In this document: positions 27,242 through 38,091 of the stretch, piece after piece
Position numbering within the stretch: the stretch's first letter is position 1
Layout of the letters: each line of letters starts with the position of its first letter
From: Brevundimonas sp. MYb52
GTDB taxonomy: Bacteria > Pseudomonadota > Alphaproteobacteria > Caulobacterales > Caulobacteraceae
Assembly (NCBI RefSeq): GCF_002979535.1
Contig: NZ_PCPB01000003.1
Span: forward strand, 209,867 to 273,866
Direction of reading: 5' to 3'
DNA length: 64,000 nt
Translations under genes and position numbers: made by a program
The notes under the pieces: generated by a model
The model's database searches: none
What the model saw: the letters and a program-made list of their open reading frames with translations, nothing else
What the model was told of the DNA's origin: nothing

Positions 27242-27870
27242 TCCGTTCTTCTCTTCTGATCGCCGCCGCGTCCATTGCGGTTTCCGGCGCCCTGTCCGGC
27301 TGCGCCTTGCTGGCGTCGCCTGATCCAGTCCAGCTCTATCGTTTCGGCGGGGCTTCGGCCTATGCCGGGACGGGGGCGACCTCGGCCTGTCCTGACGTCC
27401 ATGTTGCGATGCGCCGGGTGGATTTCCCCGAAGCCGCGCGTGGAGACCGTATCCTGGCTGTGACCGGCGCCGAGGCCGCCTATATCAAGGGCGCGCGCTG
27501 GGTGTCGCCGGCCGAGACCCTGTTCGAGGAAGCCTTGCGCAACGCCTTCGCCGATGGCGGCACCTGCACGGTCCTCAGCGGCGGTCCCCTGACGCGCGAC
27601 GGTCTGCTCCTGAGCGTGGACGTGCGTCGGTTCGAAGCGGCCTACGCTGCGCCGGGCGCCGTGCCGGAGGCCAATATCGTGGTCCTGCTGCGCCTGATCC
27701 GGCCCGGTGACCGAACCATCGTGGCGGAGGACCGCATCACGGTCAGCGAGAACGCCGGCGAGAACCGCCAGTCGGCCATCGTCGCCGCTTTCGATCGCGC
27801 CACCGCCGAGGCCAGCCGTCAGATCGTCCTGTGGACCGACCAGCAGGGGTTCCAGGCCACGCGGGACTAG
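27238..27870 (+). CDS. ABC-type transport auxiliary lipoprotein (PqiC-like)
   Basis: A 210-residue lipoprotein: signal MIRSSLLIAAASIAVSGALSG with lipobox LSGC, then a domain with LYRFG near the start as in the PqiC/YmbA-type auxiliary family. It starts with GTG at 27238, overlapping mlaD. By family it sits at the inner leaflet of the outer membrane and docks the MCE tunnel. It closes the operon, followed by a strong terminator. Confidence 0.82.
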   Translation: MIRSSLLIAAASIAVSGALSGCALLASPDPVQLYRFGGASAYAGTGATSACPDVHVAMRRVDFPEAARGDRILAVTGAEAAYIKGARWVSPAETLFEEALRNAFADGGTCTVLSGGPLTRDGLLLSVDVRRFEAAYAAPGAVPEANIVVLLRLIRPGDRTIVAEDRITVSENAGENRQSAIVAAFDRATAEASRQIVLWTDQQGFQATRD

Positions 27871-27883
27871 GGTTCATTCAGAC

Positions 27884-27929
27884 CAAGAAAAACCCCGGCG
27901 GCCTCGCGGTCGCCGGGGTTTCTGTTTTC
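27884..27929. terminator. Bidirectional terminator after the Mla operon
   Basis: Stem AACCCCGGCG (27891-27900) with CGCCGGGGTT (27911-27920), A-run before and T-rich run after. It serves the Mla operon and the convergent CoA-transferase genes. Confidence 0.85.
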
Positions 27930-27945
27930 AGCGGAGCAGGGCGGT

Positions 27946-28596
27946 TCAGCCCAGGTTCGCCGCCACCGTGTAATCGGCCTCGGTCTTGGCCGCGACCTCG
28001 TCCAGGGTCACGCCCTCGGCCAGTTCGATCAGTTCCAGACCCGAACCGTCCGGTTTGACGTCGAAGACGGCCAGGTCGGTGATGATGCGGCTGACCACGC
28101 CCGTGCCGGTCAGCGGCAGGGTGCAGGCCTTCAGGACCTTGGACTGGCCGTGCTTGTTGGCGTGATCCATGACCACGACCACGCGCTTGACGCCCGCGAC
28201 CAGGTCCATGGCGCCGCCCATGCCCTTCACCAGCTTGCCCGGGATCATCCAGTTGGCGATGTCGCCGTTCTGGGCCACTTCCATCGCGCCCAGGATCGAC
28301 AGGTTGATGTGGCCGCCGCGGATCATGGCGAAGCTGTCGGCGCTGCTAAAGTAGCTGCTCTCGGGGATCTCGGTGATCGTCTGCTTGCCGGCGTTGATCA
28401 GGTCGGGATCTTCCTCGCCCTCATAGGGGAAGGGGCCCATGCCCAGCATGCCGTTCTCCGACTGCAGGGTCACTTCCATACCCTGAGGGATGTAGTTGGC
28501 GACCAGGGTCGGGATGCCGATGCCGAGGTTCACATAGAAGCCGTCCTGCAGTTCCTTGGCGGCGCGCTCGGCCAGTTGTTCGCGAGTACGAGCCAT
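27946..28596 (-). CDS. scoB: 3-oxoacid CoA-transferase subunit B
   Basis: A 216-residue CoA-transferase family I beta subunit. The catalytic glutamate is in SENGMLG (Glu47), preceded by the CoA-binding [24 protein letters not shown] and [18 protein letters not shown] are the usual further signatures. With subunit A it moves CoA from succinyl-CoA to acetoacetate or a similar 3-oxoacid. Start ATG at 28596 overlaps the A-subunit stop by one base, so the two are co-translated. Confidence 0.94.
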   Translation of the reverse strand: MARTREQLAERAAKELQDGFYVNLGIGIPTLVANYIPQGMEVTLQSENGMLGMGPFPYEGEEDPDLINAGKQTITEIPESSYFSSADSFAMIRGGHINLSILGAMEVAQNGDIANWMIPGKLVKGMGGAMDLVAGVKRVVVVMDHANKHGQSKVLKACTLPLTGTGVVSRIITDLAVFDVKPDGSGLELIELAEGVTLDEVAAKTEADYTVAANLG

Positions 28597-29300
28597 TATG
28601 CGGTCTCCCGGCTGCGGACGGTGCGCTGTTCGATGCGCTTCTCGGACACGGTCTGGATCAGGCGGTCGACATAGACGCCCGGCGTGTGGATGTGGTCCGG
28701 GTCCAGCGAGCCGACGGGGACGATCTCCTCCACCTCAACCAGCGTGACCTTGCCAGCGGTGGCCATCATCGGGTTGAAGTTGCGGGCGGTCTTGCGGAAC
28801 ACCAGATTGCCGCGCTCGTCGGCCTTCCAGGCCTTGATGATGGCCAGGTCGGCGACCAGGCCGGTTTCCATCACATAGTCGCGGCCGTTGAAGTTGCGCA
28901 CTTCCTTGCCCTCGGCGACCAGGGTGCCGACGCCGGTGGCGGTGAAGAAGGCGGGGATACCCGCGCCGCCCGCGCGGATGCGTTCGGCCAGGGTGCCCTG
29001 CGGGTTGAACTCCAACTGCAGTTCACCGGCCAGATACTGGCGCTCGAACTCCTTGTTCTCGCCGACGTAGGACGAGATCATCTTGGCGATCTGCTTGGTC
29101 TCCAGCAGTTGGCCCAGGCCGAAGCCGTCCACGCCTGCGTTGTTGGAGATGACGGTCAGTCCCTTGACGCCCGAGGCCTTCAGCCCCGCGATCAGATTTT
29201 CAGGAATGCCGCACAGGCCGAAACCACCGGACATGACGGTCATCCCGTCAAAGGTCAGGCCCTCCAGCGCGGACGTGACGTCAGCGTAGATCTTGCGCAT
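28596..29300 (-). CDS. scoA: 3-oxoacid CoA-transferase subunit A
   Basis: A 234-residue alpha subunit with the CoA-binding [13 protein letters not shown] (about 25-37), the [14 protein letters not shown] loop and [15 protein letters not shown]. It forms the heterotetramer with ScoB for ketone-body or 3-oxoacid use. The ATG at 29300 has GGGAGAG upstream. Divergent from a secreted peptidase gene, with 167 bp between the starts. Confidence 0.94.
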   Translation of the reverse strand: MRKIYADVTSALEGLTFDGMTVMSGGFGLCGIPENLIAGLKASGVKGLTVISNNAGVDGFGLGQLLETKQIAKMISSYVGENKEFERQYLAGELQLEFNPQGTLAERIRAGGAGIPAFFTATGVGTLVAEGKEVRNFNGRDYVMETGLVADLAIIKAWKADERGNLVFRKTARNFNPMMATAGKVTLVEVEEIVPVGSLDPDHIHTPGVYVDRLIQTVSEKRIEQRTVRSRETA

Positions 29301-29467
29301 CGCTCTCCCTTTTTCACCGTCTGATGAATATTGCGGTCTTATCCGTCCATAAAGCGGGCGAGGGCGGCGGGCAAGCGTCGTCGGCGACCTTGGCGGTTGA
29401 CCCTGCCCATAATCTTTCGTCAAACCGGAGAAAGCCGCGTTCAAGGCGAAGTTTCGGGGAAGAAACC

Positions 29468-31933
29468 ATGCGCAACACGATCCTGAGAGCCGCCCTGCCG
29501 GCGCTTGTCATTCTGGCCGCCGTGCCGGCCTTGGCGCAACCCGCCGCGGCTCAGGCTGTCGGCGCAGCGCCCACCTATCAGCAGCCGCCGCAGCCGATCG
29601 CGCAGATTCTGGACTCCAAGCCCAACCCACTCGCAAGCCTGAGTCCGGACCGTCGGACCCTTTTGCTGCAGGACCGTTCCAGTCTGCCGCGCATCGCCGA
29701 ACTGGCCGAGCCCATGCTGCGTCTGGCCGGGTACCGCTTCAATCCCCAGAACAACGGCCCGGCCAACAGCCGCGTGACCTGGCTGACCGGCCTCAGCTTC
29801 CAGACCGTCGAGGGCGCTGCCGCCCGTCCCGTCGCCGGTCTGCCTGCAAACGCCCGCCTGACCAGCGTCAGCTGGGCGCCGAATGGCAAGGCGGTGGCCT
29901 TCCTGCTGAACACCCCGACCGGTCTGGAGCTGTGGACCGCCGACGTGGCTTCGGCCCAGGCGCGCCGTCTGACGGGACCGAGCGTCAACGCCGTCGCCGG
30001 ATCGGGTTACAGCTGGCTGCCCGACGCCTCGGGTCTGCTGGTGCAGGCCGTGCCCGCCGGTCGTCGCGCCGCCCCCGACGTGACCCGTCCGCCTGTGGGT
30101 CCGACCGTGGAAGAAACTGGCGGCCGTGCGGCCCCGGTGCGCACCTATCAGGACCTGCTGTCCGACGCGGGCGACGAGGCTCTGTTCGAGCACTATTTCA
30201 CCAGTCAGTTGACCGTGGTGCCCCTGAACGGCCGCGCACGCACTATCGGCCAGCCGGGGGTCTTCCTGAACGCCTCGGTGTCGCCGGACGGTCGCTACAT
30301 CCTGCAGACGCGGGTCAAGAAGCCCTATTCCTATGTCGTGCCCGCCAGCCTGTTCCCGGCGGATGTCATCATCACCGACCTGAACGGGCGTGAGGCGCAC
30401 CGCGTGGCCGACCTGCCGCTGCGCGACAACGTGCCGACGCCGTTCGACGCCGTGGCCCCCGGCCCGCGCTCGGCCCAGTGGCGGGCCGACGCCGACGCCA
30501 CCCTGGTCTGGGTCGAGGCCCAGGACGGCGGCGATCCGCGCAACGCCGCCGAGGTGCGCGACCGCGTCTTCATACTGCCGGCGCCGTTCAACGACCGTCC
30601 GCGCACCCTGGTGGACCTGAAGGAGCGCTATGCCGGCGTGCAGTGGGGCCGCGACGACACCGCCATCGTCAACAGCCGCTGGTTCAACACTCGCCACGAG
30701 ACCCGCACCCTGGTCGATCCGTCGAACCCCGGCGTGGGCCGCGTCCTGGTCGATCGCAACTATCAGGACCGCTACAATGATCCGGGCTCGGTGGTTCTTG
30801 AGCCCAATGCGCGCGGTCGTTCGACCATCCGCTTCACCGCCGACGGGTCCAAGGTCTTCGTCGAGGGCGACGGCGCGACGCGTCAGGGCGAATATCCCTT
30901 CCTCGACACCCTCGACCTGAAGACCGGCGCGACGGAACGTGTCTGGCGCTCGGCTCAGGGCGAGTATGAAACCGTCGTCGGCATTCTGGACGACGCGGGC
31001 CGCAAGCTGATCACCTATCGCGAGAGCCGCACCGATCCGGCCAACCTGCGCCTGCGCGATCTGGACGGCGGCGTGACCCAGCTGACCCAGTTCCCCGACC
31101 CGGCCCCGCAACTGGCTGACGTGAAGAGCCAGCTGATCACCTATACTCGCGATGATGGGGTCCAACTGTCGGGCACCCTCTATCTGCCCGCCGGTTACGA
31201 CAAGGACCGCGACGGCCCTCTGCCTCTGGTGATGTGGGCCTATCCGGCCGAGTTCACCGACGCCGCCGTGGCCGGTCAGGTGGTCGATACCGAGAACCGC
31301 TTCGTGCGTCCGACCGGCATCAGCCATCTGTTCCTGCTGACCCAGGGCTATGCCGTGCTGGACGACCCGACCATGCCCATCATCGGCAAGGACGGGGCCG
31401 AGCCGAACGACACCTACATCGAGCAGTTGTCGGCCAGCGCCAAGGCGGCGGTCGATGCGGTGGTGGCCCTGGGCGTCGCGGACCGCGACCGGATCGCCGT
31501 GGGCGGCCACTCCTACGGCGCCTTCATGACGGCCAACCTGCTGGCCCACACCGACCTGTTCAAGACGGGCATCGCGCGGTCGGGGGCCTACAACCGCACC
31601 CTGACGCCGTTCGGTTTCCAGGCTGAACAGCGCTCCTACTGGGAGGCGACCGAGACCTATACGGAGATGTCGCCCTTCACCTACGCCAACAAGGTCAATG
31701 AGCCGATCCTGCTGATCCATGGCGGCGCCGATGACAACTCGGGCACCTTCCCTGTGCAGTCCGAGCGCTTCTATGCCGCGCTGAAGGGCAATGGCGCGAC
31801 GGTGCGTTACGTCGTTCTGCCGCTGGAAGCCCACGGCTACCGCGCCCGTGAATCGGTCGGTCACACCCAGTGGGAAATGGTGACCTGGCTGGATCGCTAC
31901 CTGAAGCCGAAGGCGACAGCGGCGGCGCAGTAA
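29468..31933 (+). CDS. Exported S9 family serine peptidase, glutamyl-endopeptidase-like
   Basis: An 821-residue prolyl-oligopeptidase-family enzyme with a signal peptide ([20 protein letters not shown], cleavage near ALA). Residues about 40-560 form a WD-like beta propeller; the C-terminal alpha/beta-hydrolase domain holds Ser682 in GGHSYGAF, Asp755 in [10 protein letters not shown] and His789 in LEAHGYR. The GGHSYGAFM form and the long [10 protein letters not shown] segment resemble the S9D glutamyl endopeptidases known from chloroplasts and Bacteroidetes. Acts on peptides in the periplasm or outside. Start at 29468; longer upstream frame is not signal-like. Confidence 0.9.
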   Translation: MRNTILRAALPALVILAAVPALAQPAAAQAVGAAPTYQQPPQPIAQILDSKPNPLASLSPDRRTLLLQDRSSLPRIAELAEPMLRLAGYRFNPQNNGPANSRVTWLTGLSFQTVEGAAARPVAGLPANARLTSVSWAPNGKAVAFLLNTPTGLELWTADVASAQARRLTGPSVNAVAGSGYSWLPDASGLLVQAVPAGRRAAPDVTRPPVGPTVEETGGRAAPVRTYQDLLSDAGDEALFEHYFTSQLTVVPLNGRARTIGQPGVFLNASVSPDGRYILQTRVKKPYSYVVPASLFPADVIITDLNGREAHRVADLPLRDNVPTPFDAVAPGPRSAQWRADADATLVWVEAQDGGDPRNAAEVRDRVFILPAPFNDRPRTLVDLKERYAGVQWGRDDTAIVNSRWFNTRHETRTLVDPSNPGVGRVLVDRNYQDRYNDPGSVVLEPNARGRSTIRFTADGSKVFVEGDGATRQGEYPFLDTLDLKTGATERVWRSAQGEYETVVGILDDAGRKLITYRESRTDPANLRLRDLDGGVTQLTQFPDPAPQLADVKSQLITYTRDDGVQLSGTLYLPAGYDKDRDGPLPLVMWAYPAEFTDAAVAGQVVDTENRFVRPTGISHLFLLTQGYAVLDDPTMPIIGKDGAEPNDTYIEQLSASAKAAVDAVVALGVADRDRIAVGGHSYGAFMTANLLAHTDLFKTGIARSGAYNRTLTPFGFQAEQRSYWEATETYTEMSPFTYANKVNEPILLIHGGADDNSGTFPVQSERFYAALKGNGATVRYVVLPLEAHGYRARESVGHTQWEMVTWLDRYLKPKATAAAQ

Positions 31934-31944
31934 GGCGCTTCTTT

Positions 31945-32069
31945 CCTCCCCACTCTGTGGGGAGGGGGACCACGAAGTGGTGGAGGGGGCGGCACAGTCT
32001 TCAACTGTCGAGACGCCCCCTCCGTCACGTCGCTATCGCGACGCGCCACCTCCCCATGGAATGGGGAGG
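31945..32069. repeat. Composite inverted repeat, family B
   Basis: A roughly 125-bp element between the peptidase and the LysR gene. Left end CCTCCCCA...TGGGGAGG (31945-31965), right end a 21-bp palindrome (32049-32069) identical to 8022-8042. Inside, GGAGGGGGCG and CGCCCCCTCC are inverted to each other. Likely a palindromic intergenic repeat able to fold in RNA. Confidence 0.75.
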
Positions 32070-32079
32070 AAAGAGATGG

Positions 32080-32970
32080 CTACCTGTCCCATACTGGCAG
32101 GCCGCCATAGAGGCTGGAGAGGAAGTCGACAAAGGCCCGTACCCGGTTTTCAGCCCGCGCCCGCCCGGCGATCAGGGCGAAGATCGCCACGTCCGAAGCC
32201 CCGGCATACTGCGGCAAGACCCGCAGCAGCCGCCCGTCGCGCAACTCATCCCCCACATCCCAGGTCGAGCGCAGGGCGATCCCGGCCCCCGCCAGCACCA
32301 GTTCACGCGCCACCTCTGACGAATTGGTCCGCACCCGGCTGCGGGCGCGGAAGGTGACGGGGCCGTCGGGGCCTTCGAGGCACCAGGCGGACTGGTTCTC
32401 GGCCGCCAGCTGGGCGTGGGCGCGCAGGTCATCTAGCGTCTGTGGCGCGCCGTGCTCGGCCAGATAGGCGGGCGCGGCGCACAGAACGCGCCGGTTGGGG
32501 GCCAGACGGTGCATGGCCGGGTCGCCCGCCTCATAGCTGCCGATGCGGACGGCCACATCTACATCCTCGGCCATCAGGTCGACGAAGGCGTCGGTCAGGT
32601 TCAACTCCAACGTCAGTCGCGGATGGGCGTCGAGGAAGGGCGCCAGCAGCGGGGCCAGCCTTCGTCGTCCGAACGAGGTCGGGGCCGAGACGCGCAACAG
32701 GCCGCGCGCCTGGGTGGTGCGGCGTGACACCAGGGCCTCCAGGTCCTCGACCCCGTCCAGCAGCTGCATCGCCCGGTCATAGACCAGCCGCCCGGCTTCC
32801 GTGGGGGCCAGCCGTCGCGAGGTGCGCTCGATCAGCCGGACCCCCAGCCGGTCCTCCAACCGCGCCAGCCTGCGCGAGGCTACGGCGGGTGACAGGTCCA
32901 GCCGGCGCGCGGCGGCGGACAGGCTGCCTTCCTCCAGCGCCCGGACAAGGATCTCATACTCGGCCAGCAT
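32080..32970 (-). CDS. LysR-family transcriptional regulator
   Basis: A 296-residue LysR protein. The N-terminal winged helix-turn-helix is at 3-60 ([30 protein letters not shown]), and the effector-binding domain spans about 88-290. It is transcribed away from malate synthase G with 103 bp between starts. LysR proteins often control the divergent neighbour, so glcB regulation is the natural guess, but the sequence resembles general LysR members and the effector is unknown. Confidence 0.93.
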   Translation of the reverse strand: MLAEYEILVRALEEGSLSAAARRLDLSPAVASRRLARLEDRLGVRLIERTSRRLAPTEAGRLVYDRAMQLLDGVEDLEALVSRRTTQARGLLRVSAPTSFGRRRLAPLLAPFLDAHPRLTLELNLTDAFVDLMAEDVDVAVRIGSYEAGDPAMHRLAPNRRVLCAAPAYLAEHGAPQTLDDLRAHAQLAAENQSAWCLEGPDGPVTFRARSRVRTNSSEVARELVLAGAGIALRSTWDVGDELRDGRLLRVLPQYAGASDVAIFALIAGRARAENRVRAFVDFLSSLYGGLPVWDR

Positions 32971-32976
32971 GGTGCA

Positions 32977-33053
32977 GACTCATCATTGCAGTATTGGCAA
33001 AGATAACCGTCGATCTTCGCCGTGGCTAGGCGGCGGGCGGGCCGCTAGGATTC
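32977..33053. promoter_or_regulatory. LysR-glcB intergenic region with two GANTC sites
   Basis: GACTC at 32977-32981 and GATTC at 33049-33053 flank the divergent promoter region. No clear T-N11-A LysR operator could be picked out by eye. Confidence 0.3.
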
Positions 33054-33073
33054 AGGCTCAAGGAGAGCCCACC

Positions 33074-35242
33074 ATGAACACCGCCTATGTCCGCCACGGA
33101 AGCCTGAGCGTCGCCGCCGAACTGGACGCCTTCGTCCGCGACGAGGCCGCGCCGGGCACAGGTGTGACGCCCGACGCCTTCTGGGCCGGGGTCGAGGGGT
33201 TGCTGGCGGACCATGCGCCGAAGAACCGCGCCCTGCTGGCGCGGCGTGACGAACTGCAGGCCAAGTTGGATGACTGGCACCGCGCCCACCCGGGGCAGCC
33301 GGACCCCGACGCCTATCAGGCCTTCCTGCGCGAGATCGGCTACATCGAGCCCGAGCGGGCCGACATCCGCGCCGAAACCGCCAATGTCGATCCCGAGATC
33401 GCAAGCATGGCGGGGCCGCAACTGGTCGTGCCCCTGACCAACGCCCGCTATCTGCTGAACGCCGCCAATGCGCGCTGGGGCAGCCTGTATGATGCGCTCT
33501 ACGGCACGGACGCCCTGGGCGAGGCGCCCAAGGGGGATGGCTATGACGCTGAGCGCGGGGCCAGGGTCATCGCCCGTGCCCGCGCCCTGCTGGATCAGGC
33601 GGCGCCGCTGACCGAAGGCAGTCACGCCGAGGCGGTGGAATACCGTGTCGAGGCCGGGCGGCTGGTCGTCGCCCTGTCTGGCGGGCGGACGACGGGCTTG
33701 GCCGATCCGGCGGTCTTCGTCGGCTATGCGGGCGAGGCGGCGGCGCCCTCGGGCGTTCTGCTGCGCCACAACGGCCTGCATCTGGAGGTCGTCATCGACC
33801 GCGCCCATGCGATTGGCCGCACAGACCCGGCGGGCGTCGCCGACGTGGCGGTCGAGGCGGCCCTGTCGGTCATCGCCGACGCCGAGGACAGCGTCGCGGC
33901 GGTGGATGCCGAGGACAAGCGGCTGGTCTATTCCAACTGGCTGGGTCTGATGCGCGGCGACCTGTCGGCGGGCTTCGTCAAGGACGGTCAGACGATGCAG
34001 CGGCGCATGAACGGCGACCGGGCCTACACGGCGCCGGACGGAACGGCTTTCGCCCTGAAGGGGCGCAGCCTGCTGATGGTCCGCAATGTCGGCCTGCACC
34101 TGACGACCGACGCGGTTCTGGACGGGGAGGGGCGCGAGGTCCCTGAGAGCCTGCTGGACATCGCCATGACCGGCCTGATCGGTCTGCACGACCTGAACCG
34201 CCCGGCGGATCAGCGCAACAGCCCGGCGGGTTCCATCTATGTGGTGCGACCCAAGATGCATGGCTCGGAAGAGGTGGCCTTCGCAGACGCGGTCTTCGGC
34301 GCGGTTGAGGCCATGCTTGGCCTGCCGCCGCTGACGCTGAAGATGGGCATCATGGACGAGGAGCGCCGCTCCAGCGTCAACCTGGCCAACTGCATCGCGG
34401 CAGCCAAGGGACGGGTGGCCTTCATCAACACCGGCTTCCTGGATCGCACCGGCGACGAGATCCATTCGGTGATGGAGGGCGGGCCAGTGGTCCGCAAGGA
34501 GGCTGTCCGCAACACCGGTTGGATCAAGGCCTATGAGGACCGCAACGTCGATATCGGGCTGAAGGCGGGCCTGTCGGGCAGGGCGCAGATCGGCAAGGGG
34601 ATGTGGGCCGCGCCGGACCGCATGGGCGAGATGCTGGCGACCAAGGCGGGCCATCCGCGCGCCGGGGCCTCGACCGCCTGGGTCCCGTCGCCGACGGCGG
34701 CGACCCTGCACGCCCTGCATTATCATGAGGTCGACGTCTGGAGCCGTCAGGCCGAGATCGCCGAACGTCCCGCCACGGGGCTGACGCCGCTGCTGACCCC
34801 GCCGTTTGCGACGCAGGCGCCTTCCGCCGATGAGATCCGGCAGGAGCTGGACAACAACGCCCAGGGCATCCTGGGCTATGTCGTGCGCTGGATCGATCAG
34901 GGCGTCGGCTGCTCCAAGGTGCCGGACATCCACGACGTCGGCCTGATGGAGGACCGGGCCACCCTGCGCATCTCCAGCCAGCACCTGGCCAACTGGCTGC
35001 GCCACGGCGTGGTCACCGAAGCCGAGGTGAGGGCGGCGCTGGAGCGGATGGCTGTGGTGGTCGATCGTCAGAACGCAGGCGACGCCGCCTATCGTCCACT
35101 GGCGCCGGACTTCGACGGCCCGGCGTGGAGCGCCGCCCGCGAACTGGTGTTCAAGGGGCGCGAGCAGGCCAACGGCTATACCGAACACCTGCTGACTGCC
35201 TGGCGGCGCAAGGCCAAGGTCGAGCAGAAGCGGGGACAGTAG
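33074..35242 (+). CDS. glcB: Malate synthase G
   Basis: A 722-residue glyoxylate-cycle enzyme that condenses glyoxylate with acetyl-CoA to malate. The length and sequence match the monomeric G isoform: [20 protein letters not shown] near 115, the catalytic-domain segments [15 protein letters not shown] and [13 protein letters not shown] near 394-440, [16 protein letters not shown], and the active-site C-terminal part around [18 protein letters not shown]. The ATG at 33074 is preceded by AAGGAGAG. Divergent from the LysR gene, terminated by a strong hairpin 20 bp after the stop. Confidence 0.96.
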   Translation: MNTAYVRHGSLSVAAELDAFVRDEAAPGTGVTPDAFWAGVEGLLADHAPKNRALLARRDELQAKLDDWHRAHPGQPDPDAYQAFLREIGYIEPERADIRAETANVDPEIASMAGPQLVVPLTNARYLLNAANARWGSLYDALYGTDALGEAPKGDGYDAERGARVIARARALLDQAAPLTEGSHAEAVEYRVEAGRLVVALSGGRTTGLADPAVFVGYAGEAAAPSGVLLRHNGLHLEVVIDRAHAIGRTDPAGVADVAVEAALSVIADAEDSVAAVDAEDKRLVYSNWLGLMRGDLSAGFVKDGQTMQRRMNGDRAYTAPDGTAFALKGRSLLMVRNVGLHLTTDAVLDGEGREVPESLLDIAMTGLIGLHDLNRPADQRNSPAGSIYVVRPKMHGSEEVAFADAVFGAVEAMLGLPPLTLKMGIMDEERRSSVNLANCIAAAKGRVAFINTGFLDRTGDEIHSVMEGGPVVRKEAVRNTGWIKAYEDRNVDIGLKAGLSGRAQIGKGMWAAPDRMGEMLATKAGHPRAGASTAWVPSPTAATLHALHYHEVDVWSRQAEIAERPATGLTPLLTPPFATQAPSADEIRQELDNNAQGILGYVVRWIDQGVGCSKVPDIHDVGLMEDRATLRISSQHLANWLRHGVVTEAEVRAALERMAVVVDRQNAGDAAYRPLAPDFDGPAWSAARELVFKGREQANGYTEHLLTAWRRKAKVEQKRGQ

Positions 35243-35261
35243 GCTAGGCCGGCCCAAGAAA

Positions 35262-35291
35262 AAGGGGCGCGACCGGCAGGTCGCGCCCCTT
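35262..35291. terminator. Terminator between glcB and the MFS gene
   Basis: Perfect 13-bp stem (35262-35274 with 35279-35291), 4-nt loop GGCA. A run of A before the stem makes a T-run on the minus strand, so it works best for the leftward MFS gene. Confidence 0.8.
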
Positions 35292-35314
35292 CGCCATATC
35301 CAGCGGCGAGAGCC

Positions 35315-36658
35315 TCAGGTCTTGGCGCCGGCGCGGCCGCGGCCCAACTCGCGGTTCAGCCACAGGGCCAGCAGGGTGCAGACGGCGCCCGACAGCAGGT
35401 AGCCGCCGCCTGCCACCAGGCCGAACTTGCCCGACAGGGCCAGGGCCGCCAGAGGGGCGAAGCCGGCGCCGAACAGCCAGGCCAGGTCCGAGGTCAGGGC
35501 CGAGGCGGTATAGCGGTTGCCCAGGCTGAAGCTGGAAGCGATCGACCCCGAAGCCTGACCGAAGGATAGGCCCAGCAGGACGAAGCCCAGGATCATGTAG
35601 GCCAACTCGCCGACAGGCCCGCCGTCCAGCATCTGGGGCGCAAAGCCCGAGAAGGCGGCGATGCCGGCGGCGGTGACGGCCAGCAAGGCGCGGCGGCCAT
35701 AGCGGTCGGCCAGCCAGCCCGAGGCCAGGATGGCGATAAGGCCGAAGACCGCGCCGACCAGCTCGATCATCAGGAAGCGGCTGGGCGATTCCTCCGTGTA
35801 GAGGAAGACCCAGGACAGCGGGAAGACGGTCACCATGTGGAACATGGCGAAGCTGGCCAGAGGAGCGAAGGCGCCGATGACGATGCCGCCGCCTTCTTCG
35901 CGCACGGCCTTGGTGACCGGGGCGGGGTGAAGCTCCAGCGTCTCGAACGCGGCCTGGAAGGCGGGCGTCACCACGATGCGCAGGCGGGCGAACAGGGCCA
36001 CGACGTTGATGGCGAAGGCCACGAAGAAGGGATAGCGCCAGCCCCAGTCGAGGAAGTCGGCGGCCGACAGCTTGCTGAGGAAGTAGGCGAACAGGGCGCT
36101 GGCCACGATCAGGCCGAAGGGCGCGCCCAGTTGCGGCACCATGGCGTACCAGCCGCGGCGGTTCTCAGGCGCGCTGACGGCCAGCAGGGAGGCCATGCCG
36201 TCCCAGGCGCCGCCCAGGGCCACGCCCTGACCGATGCGCAGCACGATCAGCATGACCGCCGCCCAATGCCCGACTTGGGCATAGCTGGGCAGGAAGCCGA
36301 GGCAGACAGTCGAAATGCCCATCAGGAAGAGGGCGATGGTCAGCTTGGTCCCCCGTCCGAAGCGCCGGTCGATCTCGATGAACAGGGCCGTGCCGAGGGG
36401 CCGGGCGATGAAGGCCACGGCGAAGACGGCGAAGGACAGCAGGGTCCCGCCCAGCGGTCCCGCATAGGGAAAGACCAACTGCGGGAAGACCACGACCGAG
36501 GCGATCGCATAGACGAAAAAGTCGAAGAATTCCGACGTGCGACCGATGATCACGCCGATCGCGATTTCTCCGGCGTCGATTTTGCCGTGTCGCGCGTTGA
36601 TCTGGCTGGCGTCCCGCTCGAGGGACTCTGAAGAAGGCGCGCCGCTGGTGGCGTTCAT
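35315..36658 (-). CDS. MFS transporter, metabolite:H+ symporter-like
   Basis: A 447-residue, twelve-helix carrier. The N-terminal GVIIGRTSEFFDFFVYAI (helix 1) and FIARPLGTALFIEIDRRFGR (motif A region) are typical of the MHS group, which takes up organic acids, betaine or shikimate with protons. ASGWLADRYGRR repeats motif A in the second half. Convergent with glcB. Substrate unknown; a link to glyoxylate or dicarboxylates would only be guessed from proximity. Confidence 0.88.
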   Translation of the reverse strand: MNATSGAPSSESLERDASQINARHGKIDAGEIAIGVIIGRTSEFFDFFVYAIASVVVFPQLVFPYAGPLGGTLLSFAVFAVAFIARPLGTALFIEIDRRFGRGTKLTIALFLMGISTVCLGFLPSYAQVGHWAAVMLIVLRIGQGVALGGAWDGMASLLAVSAPENRRGWYAMVPQLGAPFGLIVASALFAYFLSKLSAADFLDWGWRYPFFVAFAINVVALFARLRIVVTPAFQAAFETLELHPAPVTKAVREEGGGIVIGAFAPLASFAMFHMVTVFPLSWVFLYTEESPSRFLMIELVGAVFGLIAILASGWLADRYGRRALLAVTAAGIAAFSGFAPQMLDGGPVGELAYMILGFVLLGLSFGQASGSIASSFSLGNRYTASALTSDLAWLFGAGFAPLAALALSGKFGLVAGGGYLLSGAVCTLLALWLNRELGRGRAGAKT

Positions 36659-36848
36659 GACCGATGACGTTCCCTGAACCCGAGCGCGACACGCGCGTCT
36701 CTATGGTAAGAATGACGAAAGCCGCCATTTGCTCCCGATCGTCGTCGGGGGGGATAGGACGGATTGTCCAATGTCCCCCCTCGGCGGGCGGCGCTACGGG
36801 CCGCGCACAATGATCGTGCCAGAGCCCTCTTCCCGGACAGGAACCGCC

Positions 36849-38078
36849 GTGCGCCGCCTGCGACCCCTATTGCTGTTGCCCCTCCTGGCCTTGATGTCAG
36901 GCTGTGAAGCCGTTGTTCTGTCGCCTGCGGGCGACATCGCGGCGCAGCAGCGCGACCTGCTGGTCTGGTCGGTGGTGCTGATGCTGATCATCGTCATCCC
37001 GGTGATGGCCATGATCGTCTTCTTCGCCTGGAAGTACCGGGAGTCGAACAAGGAAGCCCGCTACGAGCCGGACTGGGATCACTCGACCCATCTGGAGTTG
37101 GTGATCTGGACGGCCCCGCTGCTGATCATCATCTGCCTGGGCGCCATCACCTGGTCGGGCACCCACCTGCTGGACCCCTATCGGTCGCTGGATCGGGTCA
37201 ACAAGGGACAGGCGGTCGCCGCCGGGGTTGAGCCGCTTCAGGTCAATGTCGTCGCCATGGATTGGAAGTGGCTGTTCATCTACCCGGAATACGGCATCGC
37301 CACGGTCAATGAGCTGGCGGCGCCGGTGGACCGGCCGATCCGCTTCCACATCACCTCGACCGGGGTGATGAACTCCTTCTACATCCCGGCGCTGGCCGGT
37401 CAGATCTACGCCATGCCGGGCATGGAGACGAAGCTGCACGCCGTCATCAACCACCCCGGCGAATACGTCGGCTTCTCGGCCAACTATTCCGGCGACGGCT
37501 TCTCCAACATGCGTTTCGCCTTCCACGGCCTGGATCAGGCGGGCTTTGACCAGTGGGTCGCCGGCGTGCGCGCCGACAGCAAGAGCCTGGACCGCGAGAC
37601 CTATCTGGAACTGGAGAAACCCAGCGAGAAGGTGCCGGTCCTGCACTACGCCTCGGTCGATGAAGGCCTGTTCGACGCCGTGCTGAACATGTGCGTCGAG
37701 CCGGGCAAGATGTGCATGGGCGAGATGATGGCCATCGACAAGAAGGGCGGTCTGGGTCTGACCGCCGTCCACGCCACCTGGCCTCTGGTCCATGACAAGT
37801 ATGCCCGTCGCGGGCAGGCTGTCCTGGGCTCGGGCGAATCCTACGTCATGGCCGTCTGCACCCCGCTGGAGGCCGAGAAGGCCGCCGTGGACGCTGCGCG
37901 CCGTCGTCAGGAACTGGCCGCCCAGATCACTCGCTCGGCCCCGACCGAACAGATCATGGGCATGGGTCTGGCCCGCCCCGGCCAGGCAGTCCGCACCGAA
38001 GTCGCGGCCGCCGGCTGGCCCTTCGCCCCCCGTATTCCTGCGCCGACCGCGGCCGACGCATCCGCGTCGCAATCCTGA
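36849..38078 (+). CDS. cyoA: Ubiquinol oxidase subunit II CyoA
   Basis: A 409-residue lipoprotein subunit of a bo3-type oxidase. After the signal with lipobox LMSGC come two transmembrane helices (about 40-65 and 82-105) and the periplasmic cupredoxin domain with [16 protein letters not shown] and [22 protein letters not shown] sequence. The CuA ligands of cytochrome c oxidases are not present as a set, as expected for quinol oxidases. Start chosen at GTG 36849, with AGGA nine bases upstream; an ATG at 36810 is possible but lacks a ribosome site. First gene of an operon reaching to regA; 190 bp of spacer upstream hold its promoter, not assignable by eye. Confidence 0.93.
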   Translation: MRRLRPLLLLPLLALMSGCEAVVLSPAGDIAAQQRDLLVWSVVLMLIIVIPVMAMIVFFAWKYRESNKEARYEPDWDHSTHLELVIWTAPLLIIICLGAITWSGTHLLDPYRSLDRVNKGQAVAAGVEPLQVNVVAMDWKWLFIYPEYGIATVNELAAPVDRPIRFHITSTGVMNSFYIPALAGQIYAMPGMETKLHAVINHPGEYVGFSANYSGDGFSNMRFAFHGLDQAGFDQWVAGVRADSKSLDRETYLELEKPSEKVPVLHYASVDEGLFDAVLNMCVEPGKMCMGEMMAIDKKGGLGLTAVHATWPLVHDKYARRGQAVLGSGESYVMAVCTPLEAEKAAVDAARRRQELAAQITRSAPTEQIMGMGLARPGQAVRTEVAAAGWPFAPRIPAPTAADASASQS

Positions 38079-38091
38079 GCGCCTGACCGAC

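Noticed and set aside
29441..31864. An 807-codon open frame antisense to the S9 peptidase
   Set aside because: High-GC shadow of the peptidase gene; its product is His/Gly/Arg-rich with no domain, and the sense strand has a complete catalytic triad.
33026..35257. A 743-codon open frame antisense to malate synthase G
   Set aside because: Mirror of codon bias in glcB; no family character, and it would cross the glcB promoter.
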